Source: UBA822 sp036336795 (GTDB lineage: Bacteria > Gemmatimonadota > Gemmatimonadetes > Longimicrobiales > Gaopeijiaceae). From it: a stretch of 10,470 nt of DNA. The number at the start of each line of letters is the position of its first letter. The first letter of the stretch is position 1. Below are positions 1-6,762 of the stretch, in pieces. Below the pieces are notes generated by a model. It searched no databases and was not told the origin of the DNA. It saw only the letters and a program-made list of their open reading frames with translations. The position numbers and the translations under genes are program-made. The DNA lies in assembly GCA_036336795.1 (NCBI GenBank), contig JAYZFL010000051.1:1-10470 (forward strand), given 5' to 3'.

Positions 1-1506
1 TCTCCGGCTCGCAGTGCAGTAGCAGCACCCGCATTGCAACTTCTCATCCCCGAACCAGCACAGGTGCTTGAGGATCCACTTTCCCAAATGAACCTTCGGT
101 ACCGTGCTGGCCATACCGAATTGATGGAGAGCTTACTTGAGTCCGTCAGAGAACCTTTCATCTTTCGCGGACAACCATCAGCAGCCCAGCGAGCACCAGC
201 TAGGGTCGTAGTTGACGGGACAGAAAATGTCGGCGACCAAAAAGAATTTCGGGTTCGCCGACTGGGGCGTGACTGCTCGGACATTGGAACCGGTCTCGTG
301 ACGGCGGAACTAAGAGCGAAAACATCATCCTCGATGTGGTGGGTTGATGTGGACAACCCTGTGGGCGGATTCTCGACCGAACAATTCGAGGAGCTGGGCC
401 TCTTTTTTGACGAGTTCATTTACGCAACAGAAGTGGCTGAGTACGGACCCTCGACCGACATGGATGGCAACGACCGGATCATCATCGTCATGACGAAGCA
501 GGTCAACAGTGACAACACCGAGAACTCGCAGACGATCGGTTTCGTAAATCCTTGTGATTTTATCAGTCGAGGTGACCCTCCTGATCTAGTCCACACGAGC
601 AATGAAGGTGAATTTTTTTACGCAATCGCTCCCGATCCGGACAGTGTCTTCGGAGAGGCCGTGGACCCTGAGTCCTACCTCGAATTTCTTCCTTTGGTAA
701 TTGCCCATGAGTTCACGCATATCATTCAATTTGGACGGCGTGTCGTATCGACTACCGCCCAAGATCTCATGGATAATTTTATGAGTGAAGGACAAGCCAC
801 GTTGTCTGAAGAAATCGTGGGACATGCGGTATTGGGAAATTCGGCGGGTCAGAATCTAGATGTCCGTATGGCTCTGGATCTGGATTCGATTCAGGTGTTC
901 CCTTGGTACCTGAATCCATGGGTTGATCTGGTCTATTATTTTGGTTGGCCATCAGATCGAGAGGCTCCCAGACTTGAAGGAACACCACAGGAATGCACTT
1001 GGATCGACACAAGTGACAGCCATCCGTGTGGAGGGCGCACGTTGTGGTATGGAGTCACCTGGTCACTCTTAAGATGGCTCTCAGATCAATACGGAGATGC
1101 GCTGGGCGGTGAGGCCGCATTCCAGACCGCCATTATCGACGGAGACCGAGCAGGATTCGACAATCTGAGTGACGTGCTTGCTGGTACCGTTGAACTCGAC
1201 GATCTACTCGCGCAGTGGGCTGCTACATTGTACATGGACGACCGACCGGGAGCTGTCGCTCCCCTCACGATGCCTAGTTGGGATCTCTTGAGTGTGGAGA
1301 GAGGTTTGCTGGAAACAGCCTGGTTACACCCCACTTCATATGGATTTATCAACTTTTCAGAAGACGTGACGATCAGAGATCCTTCGACAGCCTATTTCTT
1401 AGTTGGTAGCTCAGGTTCACCTCAGTCATACACATTACGGGTGAGTTCTTCGGCTGGCGGTGACATGTCCTCGGCGCTCCAAGTTTGGCTCGTCCGGACT
1501 CGGTAA
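1..1506 (+). CDS. Secreted M30-like zinc metallopeptidase, 5' end cut by window edge
   Basis: The frame is open from base 1 to the TAA at 1504-1506, so the gene very likely begins outside the window. The first possible start inside (TTG at 34) has no convincing ribosome binding site. Counting from that TTG, the catalytic signature HEFTH is at residues 225-229 (bases 706-720), with a likely third zinc ligand Glu in the stretch FMSEGQ near residue 252. This is the HExxH plus downstream Glu arrangement of gluzincins. Before it are a DMDGNDRIIIVMT stretch (about residues 142-154) and a SNEGEFFYAIAPDP stretch (about 189-202), both of which I recognise from secreted M30 (hyicolysin)-like peptidases of environmental bacteria. 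Cysteines at 81, 174, 323 and 332 could form disulfides, in keeping with export. Any signal peptide lies off the window. Substrate unknown. It is convergent with the neighbouring operon, so no functional link is implied. Peptidase class is fairly sure; exact family less so. Confidence 0.83.
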   Translation, partial: SPARSAVAAPALQLLIPEPAQVLEDPLSQMNLRYRAGHTELMESLLESVREPFIFRGQPSAAQRAPARVVVDGTENVGDQKEFRVRRLGRDCSDIGTGLVTAELRAKTSSSMWWVDVDNPVGGFSTEQFEELGLFFDEFIYATEVAEYGPSTDMDGNDRIIIVMTKQVNSDNTENSQTIGFVNPCDFISRGDPPDLVHTSNEGEFFYAIAPDPDSVFGEAVDPESYLEFLPLVIAHEFTHIIQFGRRVVSTTAQDLMDNFMSEGQATLSEEIVGHAVLGNSAGQNLDVRMALDLDSIQVFPWYLNPWVDLVYYFGWPSDREAPRLEGTPQECTWIDTSDSHPCGGRTLWYGVTWSLLRWLSDQYGDALGGEAAFQTAIIDGDRAGFDNLSDVLAGTVELDDLLAQWAATLYMDDRPGAVAPLTMPSWDLLSVERGLLETAWLHPTSYGFINFSEDVTIRDPSTAYFLVGSSGSPQSYTLRVSSSAGGDMSSALQVWLVRTR

Positions 1507-1514
1507 TTGAATCG

Positions 1515-2489
1515 CTATTTATTAGCCTGAGCTAATATTTCGCAGAGGTGGGCCGGATCAAGGTTTCCCCCACTCAGGACGATCACGGTGGGCTCTTCCT
1601 TGTTCCTCGGAATCCACAGTCCTGTAAGTGCGGCCGCGAGAGCTACGGCACCACCACCCTCGACCACTAAATGGAGCCGAGTGAGGGCATAATTCATCGC
1701 TTGTGAAATGGCCTTTTCGGGAACTCTCAGATGGTGGCTGATCAACTCTTTGACCAAACGAAACGTATATCTATTGTCCAGGCCGATTCCGCCCGACAAC
1801 GCACTGGCGACCGTTTGTTCTTCTTGCAAATCAATCGGTTTACCTGCATTGAGACTTTCCAACATCACTGAGGCACGATACGCCGAGACTGCTGTTACGG
1901 TCGAAGCTGGCGTGACCATCTTCAATGCGTACGCTATTCCTCCCGCAAGTCCACCGCCCGAGAGGGGGCATAGGATCTCGGTGACGTCCGGCAACTCTTC
2001 TTGAATCTCCAGAGCGAGGGTTCCTTGGCCAGCAATGACGTAAGGGTCGTCGAAGGGATGAATGAAGGTCATCCCCTCCTGGCGCTGGATCTCCCATGCG
2101 GCAACTTCGGCTTCATCGTAAGTCGCTTTGTCTGCAAAGACGTGTGCACCAGCAGTTTCTATCGCTGAACGCTTGGCGGGATCCACCCACTCGGGCACAC
2201 AGATAATTGCGGGAATCCCACAGATACCGGCTACGTGAGCAACCGCCTTTCCATGGTTTCCACTTGAGCACGTCACGACACCACGTTGTTGTTGCTCTTC
2301 CGTGAGTGCCATGATCCTACTTGCAGCTCCACGGATCTTGAAGGATCCGGTTATCTGTAGGCTCTCAAGCTTCAGGTATATCGGTGCACCTGCGAGAGAT
2401 GATAGCTCAGGTTCAAAAAGGAGTGGCGTACGAATTGCAAACTTGCTGACCGCACGCCGGGCGGCTGTAAGATCAATATCGGATCCCAT
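1515..2489 (-). CDS. PLP-dependent threonine dehydratase / serine racemase family enzyme
   Basis: 324 residues, the usual size of single-domain catabolic threonine dehydratases, serine racemases and EutB-type hydroxyectoine-pathway dehydratases. It has no C-terminal ACT-like regulatory domain, so it is not a biosynthetic IlvA of the long type. Fold-type II signatures are clear: GSFKIRGA at residues 48-55 with Lys51 as the Schiff-base lysine, CSSGNHG at 74-80 for binding the substrate carboxylate, the DPYVIAGQGT stretch typical of this family, the glycine-rich phosphate cup SGGGLAGG, and a C-terminal VLSGGN. Expected reaction: deamination of threonine or serine to a 2-oxo acid, or racemisation of serine, in the cytoplasm. 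ATG start; the gene follows the TPR gene's stop by only 7 bases, so it is probably the last gene of the long minus-strand transcript. Substrate cannot be fixed from sequence alone, and I see no obvious metabolic tie to amine oxidation. Confidence 0.9.
   Translation of the reverse strand: MGSDIDLTAARRAVSKFAIRTPLLFEPELSSLAGAPIYLKLESLQITGSFKIRGAASRIMALTEEQQQRGVVTCSSGNHGKAVAHVAGICGIPAIICVPEWVDPAKRSAIETAGAHVFADKATYDEAEVAAWEIQRQEGMTFIHPFDDPYVIAGQGTLALEIQEELPDVTEILCPLSGGGLAGGIAYALKMVTPASTVTAVSAYRASVMLESLNAGKPIDLQEEQTVASALSGGIGLDNRYTFRLVKELISHHLRVPEKAISQAMNYALTRLHLVVEGGGAVALAAALTGLWIPRNKEEPTVIVLSGGNLDPAHLCEILAQANK
1520..1537. terminator. Possible small bidirectional terminator hairpin
   Basis: A perfect inverted repeat, TATTAGC-CTGA-GCTAATA, lies 13 bases after the stop of the plus-strand peptidase gene. 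It also overlaps the last codons of the convergent dehydratase gene. The stem is 7 base pairs and AT-rich, and is followed on the plus strand only by ATTT, not a true U-tract. The position between convergent genes suits a terminator, but the predicted hairpin is weak, so this is a tentative call. Confidence 0.25.
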
Positions 2490-2496
2490 TTGTCCA

Positions 2497-3495
2497 CTAT
2501 ACCGCAGACAGACGAATAGCCTCGACCTCCGAAGCTATATAGCCGAACGCGGCCCATTGTGATTCGACTGCCAAAACCTGATCAAAGATGCGGGTTGCAC
2601 GTTCGGTGTCTCCGGCCATCATATACCAAAATCCGATACCGTAACCCAAGGTGGCACCATTCAGCGTTTGTTCTCCGTCCGGGCCTAGAAGGTCACCAGG
2701 AGTACGCTCACCCTTGAAGAGAAGAAGAAGGTCGCGGTAGGCTCCATTCTCGATGATGTCGAGTTCGGAATTTATGGGAACCAACACCTCTCGGGCCTCC
2801 TGCTGTCGTCCAAGCCTCATCAATGTCATATACAGCCAGTAGCTCGCGGCGATGACAGCATCGTTGTTATTCGAAACAGCCATCAGTTCGATGTAAGCTG
2901 CGCGAGCCAACTCGAAGTCCCCGTTCAGATAATGAGCAAGTCCGAGGTGGTACCAAATATTGAATTGGAGCGTGCTCGTTGGAATTCCACGGGCATTCGG
3001 TAATCCGTCGGGTTCGACTCGATCAGGCTGTCCCTGGACAAGCTCCGAAGCTTGCTGCAAATCTTCAATCGCTCGGCCTAGTTCCCTAACTGAGATATAG
3101 CGATGGCCTCGGTGTCGCTGGAATCGAGCATCGTCTGGATAGGCTTCCTGTCCGGAAGTGAATAGAGCTATGGCCGTTCGATAATGAGCTAGATAACCGT
3201 GCCTGCGACCTGCCCAGATTAACGCATCCGCGTCCTCAGGTGACGCTTCGAGATCCGCTAACGCACCCGTAAGATTGGCTTCGTAGAGCTCTCGCACTTC
3301 TTCGGGCAAGTTAGGGGGGAAGAGGACTTTCCCTGTGAAAGATCTCGCCTGTGCTCCTACCGGCAGCGGTTCTAGGGAGATCTCGTTAGTGGCTTCCGAT
3401 GCCGAGGTTACACCAACATCGCTAGCTCGGTCGACACAGCTGCCCATCCATACGAAGCATCCAGCAAGAAGCCAGAATGACCTGGATCTCGGCAA
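2497..3495 (-). CDS. TPR-repeat lipoprotein of unknown function
   Basis: I prefer the TTG start at 3493-3495. It lies 4 bases after the upstream gene's stop, has a purine-rich GAGAGGGGG before it, and places a short signal sequence (MPRSRSFWLLAGCFVWMGSC) at the very N-terminus. The upstream in-frame ATG at 3534 would overlap the HmuY-like gene by 35 bases and add a polar tail before the signal. Two lipobox-like sites exist, LAGC (Cys13) and MGSC (Cys20); Cys20 leaves a more normal signal length. The mature part is alpha-helical with about five TPR-like helix pairs (roughly residues 89-122, 123-155, 178-209, 213-240 and 278-310; for example WYHLGLAHYLNGDFELARAAY). It is probably a periplasm-facing or outer-membrane-anchored scaffold for protein contacts. 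Tight packing with the HmuY-like and qhp genes suggests co-expression. No enzymatic motif seen; the function is not recognised. Confidence 0.85.
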   Translation of the reverse strand: MPRSRSFWLLAGCFVWMGSCVDRASDVGVTSASEATNEISLEPLPVGAQARSFTGKVLFPPNLPEEVRELYEANLTGALADLEASPEDADALIWAGRRHGYLAHYRTAIALFTSGQEAYPDDARFQRHRGHRYISVRELGRAIEDLQQASELVQGQPDRVEPDGLPNARGIPTSTLQFNIWYHLGLAHYLNGDFELARAAYIELMAVSNNNDAVIAASYWLYMTLMRLGRQQEAREVLVPINSELDIIENGAYRDLLLLFKGERTPGDLLGPDGEQTLNGATLGYGIGFWYMMAGDTERATRIFDQVLAVESQWAAFGYIASEVEAIRLSAV

Positions 3496-3499
3496 GATT

Positions 3500-4177
3500 C
3501 TACCCCCTCTCTTGTTTGAACAAAATGGTGCCACTTCCCTGGTAACTGTAGCGGAAGGTGATACAACCCGGCTGGGCTGCCGGACAATAATAGCTCAAGA
3601 TCTGAAATATTCCGTAACGACCATCCGCGGTCCGAACTGAAAACACTTTCGGTTTGGGTTGTAAAATGTGGCTAGTCCAGCTGTAATCGTACCACTTGAT
3701 CATGGCTAGATTGGCTGGCTCAGGGGTCTCTGTGTTCATTGAATATCCGTCAACAGGGACCGATGTGATCGAATCAAAAAAGACCGACCCGAGATCACGG
3801 ATTCCTCCCTTCCCTGCGAATCCTGGGCCACCATTCGCGACAACGGTGAATCTGTGAAATGCCAGATCCCAATCGAGGGAATCCGGAGCCTCTACGGCTG
3901 AGCCACTCGAGAAATCAAAAAAAGCGAGACCAGCTTCTCTGGCATCAATCGTATAGACGGTCGGACCAACGAGGCTGCCGCCAACCTCCCGAGGATTTTG
4001 GGCAGATACGGGGTACCAATCCAATTCGGGCTGCCTGAGGCTCGTTACCACGAATACGGCTGCCACGATTAATAAGACAGTCACGATAACGATCGCTACT
4101 ACAGGGGGTCCCAATTGAGGGGGTGGACCGATCGTTTGGTTCCCGTCAGACTCTGCCTGGTTCGCGGGTGTCTTCAT
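3500..4177 (-). CDS. Membrane-anchored HmuY-like (haem-binding family) protein
   Basis: 225 residues. A proline-rich polar N-terminus is followed by one strong transmembrane segment (about residues 25-47) and then an exported domain (about 73-218) with the look of the HmuY family: YTIDAREAGLAFFDFSSG, then DWDLAFHRFTVVANGGPG (about 102-119), a GKGG turn, VPVDGYSMNT, KWYDYSWTSHILQPKP (161-176), VRTADGRYGIFQILSYY, and a final TFRYSYQGSG strand. HmuY of Porphyromonas gingivalis is a haemophore using two histidines; relatives use other ligands and some may not bind haem. Candidate ligands here are His108, His170 and nearby Met148 and Met159, but this is inference. Cys198 and Cys205 may form a disulfide. 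It is not a lipoprotein, unlike most HmuY proteins, but is tethered by a helix. ATG start 3 bases after the qhpE stop, so it belongs to the same transcript. It could assist haem or complex assembly; that role is a guess. Confidence 0.83.
   Translation of the reverse strand: MKTPANQAESDGNQTIGPPPQLGPPVVAIVIVTVLLIVAAVFVVTSLRQPELDWYPVSAQNPREVGGSLVGPTVYTIDAREAGLAFFDFSSGSAVEAPDSLDWDLAFHRFTVVANGGPGFAGKGGIRDLGSVFFDSITSVPVDGYSMNTETPEPANLAMIKWYDYSWTSHILQPKPKVFSVRTADGRYGIFQILSYYCPAAQPGCITFRYSYQGSGTILFKQERG
3503..3511 (-). promoter_or_regulatory. Purine-rich ribosome binding site deciding a TTG start
   Basis: On the minus strand, GAGAGGGGG is followed by the TAG stop of the HmuY-like gene, then AATC, then TTG. 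The run of G ends 7 bases before the TTG, a normal spacing. Together with the signal sequence that starts right at this TTG, it supports the shorter TPR lipoprotein. Confidence 0.5.
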
Positions 4178-4180
4178 ATG

Positions 4181-4948
4181 TTATTCGTGACCTGATTGGA
4201 GCCGGAGAAATTCCCACAGGTCAGATACTGATCGTATTTCAGGGCGATCCTGCATGAGACCAGCAAGGACCCCGGTGACGTTGGCAGCCGCAAAACTCAC
4301 TCCCTTGAGGTTGTGCTCTGGAGAAGATCCTGGAATAGGACGAGGGTAACCAGACCCTAGGAATACGATTGATCCTCCCGGTCGTCGAGACACCAAGATT
4401 TCCTCTCTTGGGCAGGCCCAATCGAGCATGATCCCGGCAACTCCTTCGAGCTTTCCCGGAAGCCAAGTTCGGTCGTCGTATTCTCGTGGGGAGACGATTA
4501 GGGCTCCCCTCTCTATAGCTCTCTTGACGCAAACCCAAAAGGTGAGTTCATGCTCTGCATTTGGAGTCCCGAGGCTAAGATTTATTAGGCGAGCTCCTAT
4601 TCCTGTAGCCCAATCAATGGCCCGGACGAGAACTCCCGTCGACGTCGACAGTCTTCGTCCGAACACTTTGATAGCATAAATTTCGGCATCGGGAGCCTTC
4701 TCTCGAATCGCCGCGGTCACTGCTGTGCCGTGGCCTAAACGGTCCGTGTAGTCATCATGACTCTCGCCATCCTGCTCGAACGCTATTCCGCCCGCTATTC
4801 CACCGACATGAGGATGATCCACATGGATACCGCTGTCGATGACGGCCACGATCACTCCACGGCCGGTATGCCCTGTAATGGCTGGATGCCCTGGGCCAAC
4901 GCTGATATCTACGACGGAATCTTGTCCGGTATCGGAAGGATTGATCAT
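4181..4948 (-). CDS. qhpE: QhpE, subtilisin-like protease for QhpC leader removal
   Basis: 255 residues with no signal peptide, so it acts in the cytoplasm. It is a compact S8 (subtilase) domain with Asp38 in VIDSGIHVDH, His73 in GHGTAV and Ser218 in GVSFAAANVTG, matching the Asp-His-Ser triad order. In the QHNDH system this protease trims the leader from the cross-linked gamma subunit. The ATG overlaps the qhpF stop by 4 bases (ATGA), indicating translational coupling. The region that normally supplies the oxyanion-hole Asn (an A-A-G-N motif in subtilisins) reads IVSPREYDD here (about 151-159) and has no Asn, which may reflect a specialised, single-substrate enzyme. It is also short for a subtilase, as expected for one lacking a propeptide and extra domains. 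Identity rests on the triad plus operon position. Confidence 0.93.
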   Translation of the reverse strand: MINPSDTGQDSVVDISVGPGHPAITGHTGRGVIVAVIDSGIHVDHPHVGGIAGGIAFEQDGESHDDYTDRLGHGTAVTAAIREKAPDAEIYAIKVFGRRLSTSTGVLVRAIDWATGIGARLINLSLGTPNAEHELTFWVCVKRAIERGALIVSPREYDDRTWLPGKLEGVAGIMLDWACPREEILVSRRPGGSIVFLGSGYPRPIPGSSPEHNLKGVSFAAANVTGVLAGLMQDRPEIRSVSDLWEFLRLQSGHE

Positions 4949-6708
4949 TGGGGAGCCCTTACTTTAGGGACTCTCGATCCAACCGGCTGGACTCCAAAGA
5001 GATCTGAAAAAGCTCCGCTGAGTTCAATCAATACCTGGGGCGAACCCTCTTGCACCACACGAGATCCCTCTATTATCAAGACACGATTTGCTCGCTTTAC
5101 GAGTTCCAATCGATGGCTAATAAGGATCGTCGTACGATTCCGCATAGCGGTTTCATAGCCGTGGATGATCTCGGCTTGGGCCACCGGATCAAGAGACGCG
5201 GTAGCCTCGTCAAGTACCAATACTGCAGGGTCAGCCAGAAGTGCGCGCGCGATTGCGATCCGTTGTCGTTCTCCTGCCGAGATGGCAAGCCCACGCTCAC
5301 CTACCGGGGTCTCCAATCCCTGTGGAAGCGCCGAAAGGAAATCTTCCAGACCCGCTAATTGAGCCGCTTCGGTAACATCAGTATCCGACGCTTTTGGTCG
5401 GGCATAGCGTATGTTTTCAGCGATTGAGGCGTTGAAGACAAATGGCGTCTGATCAACCGTCACTATGTGGCGACGTATGTCCGTAAGCGAAAGATGTTTC
5501 AGGTCGATTCCGTCCAGGAGTACAGATCCTTGATCGGGATCAAAATGTCGTGTGAGTAGATCTGCGATTGTAGATTTTCCACTTCCACTGGGACCGGCGA
5601 CCGCTAAAATCTCACCCGGCTCTACCTTGAAACTCACTTCCTCCAACACTGGGTCACCTCGTCCGAAAGTGAAACTGACGTCTTCGAATGTGACCGATCC
5701 ATGAATTCCGGATAAAACAACGGGAATAGGCTGCTCCGTCACTTCGGGATCTTCGTCTAAAATCTCGTAGACACGTCGGAGTGATACCTTGGCAGTCGCG
5801 AAGTTTGCCCAGAGGCCCATAAGTCCCTGCACAGGCGACAGCAACCGCATCTGATACGCCATGAATGCCACGAAAGTACCCAGGGTGATCGTGCCGCTGA
5901 TGACTCGAGTGCCACCGTAAAGGAACACGATTGCTGTGCCCCCTGAAAGGATCAAGCCTGGAAACCCACCGGACAAATAGGTGAGTAAACGCATCGACAT
6001 GAGAGCTCCGACGAACGTGTCGTTCTTACGATTGAATCGCCCGACTTCCCTCCCCTGAGCATTGGAAGAAACCACGAGCTTCATTCCCTGAATGGTCTCG
6101 ATGAGAAAGGTTCCGATGTCAGCGCTGTGTTGGCGTAGGTCGGAAACGCTGACCTCCAATCGGCGCCTGTAGTGAATGAGCGCCCAAAGACTGAAGGGTA
6201 CCATGACAAGACTGACAAGGAATAGGCGAGCGTCGAGCCACATTAACATTCCCACAGTTCCGATAAGGAACAAAACGTTGCCGATCCATGCCAGAGCAGT
6301 CTCCGACGCTACACGCTGAATTTCGCCGATGTCGCTGTTGATCCGGGAAACAATCTCCCCGAGTGACGTCTCAGCGTAGAAGCGAGGAGAGAGTGTTTGG
6401 AGATGTTCGTACAGTTCCCTGCGCATATCGAAAAGAACATCCGCAGACACCTCGGTATACCGCATTCCACTCATCACGTTTAGAAGAAATGAAAAAACTG
6501 TGATAAGCACAAAAGCACCCACGATGCGAACGAGAGCTCCCGTATCACCACCTATTAGAGCCGAATCGACCAGGAATTTCGAAAGGTAAGGAATAACAAG
6601 AGAAAGAAGGGTTCCTAACAAGCTGAGGACGACGACGAGGACAAGCCGTCGCCAATAAGGAGAGACGTACCCGAGGATTAGCCTTAGATCGGACGCCTCC
6701 GAAGCCAT
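4945..6708 (-). CDS. qhpF: QhpF, ABC transporter (fused membrane and ATPase domains)
   Basis: A half-transporter of 587 residues. The N-terminal half holds about six membrane helices (roughly residues 22-47, 59-78, two within 139-178, 245-266 and 276-303), with the exporter-type coupling sequence RINSDIGEIQ. The C-terminal half is the ATPase: Walker A GPSGSGKST (372-380), Q-loop Gln420, a divergent signature SAGER in place of LSGGQ (477-481), Walker B VLVLDE (496-501) and the H-loop His532. There is no C39 peptidase domain, so leader cleavage is left to QhpE. It probably works as a homodimer exporting the processed gamma subunit, which has no Sec or Tat signal. I chose the ATG at 6706-6708, preceded by GGGAGAG, over an in-frame TTG at 6735 that has its purine tract only 2 bases away. 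The stop overlaps the qhpE start; qhpB ends 54 bases upstream. Confidence 0.93.
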   Translation of the reverse strand: MASEASDLRLILGYVSPYWRRLVLVVVLSLLGTLLSLVIPYLSKFLVDSALIGGDTGALVRIVGAFVLITVFSFLLNVMSGMRYTEVSADVLFDMRRELYEHLQTLSPRFYAETSLGEIVSRINSDIGEIQRVASETALAWIGNVLFLIGTVGMLMWLDARLFLVSLVMVPFSLWALIHYRRRLEVSVSDLRQHSADIGTFLIETIQGMKLVVSSNAQGREVGRFNRKNDTFVGALMSMRLLTYLSGGFPGLILSGGTAIVFLYGGTRVISGTITLGTFVAFMAYQMRLLSPVQGLMGLWANFATAKVSLRRVYEILDEDPEVTEQPIPVVLSGIHGSVTFEDVSFTFGRGDPVLEEVSFKVEPGEILAVAGPSGSGKSTIADLLTRHFDPDQGSVLLDGIDLKHLSLTDIRRHIVTVDQTPFVFNASIAENIRYARPKASDTDVTEAAQLAGLEDFLSALPQGLETPVGERGLAISAGERQRIAIARALLADPAVLVLDEATASLDPVAQAEIIHGYETAMRNRTTILISHRLELVKRANRVLIIEGSRVVQEGSPQVLIELSGAFSDLFGVQPVGSRVPKVRAPQ

Positions 6709-6762
6709 CCTGTCGCTCTCCCGTCTCTTGTCCAAATCCTTCCAATACCTGAAGAGATCTCG

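Noticed and set aside
4638..4649. Perfect 12-base palindrome GTCGACGTCGAC
   Set aside because: It lies inside qhpE coding sequence, where it is explained by ordinary codons, and has no partner copy nearby; no regulator site is supported.
4757..5158. 133-codon plus-strand open frame across the qhpF/qhpE junction
   Set aside because: It is antisense to clear subtilase and ABC transporter coding sequence and shows no domain features.
6709..6762. Possible promoter or terminator between qhpB and qhpF
   Set aside because: The 54-base gap shows no convincing -10/-35 pair and no stable hairpin; it is more likely a plain intra-operon spacer.
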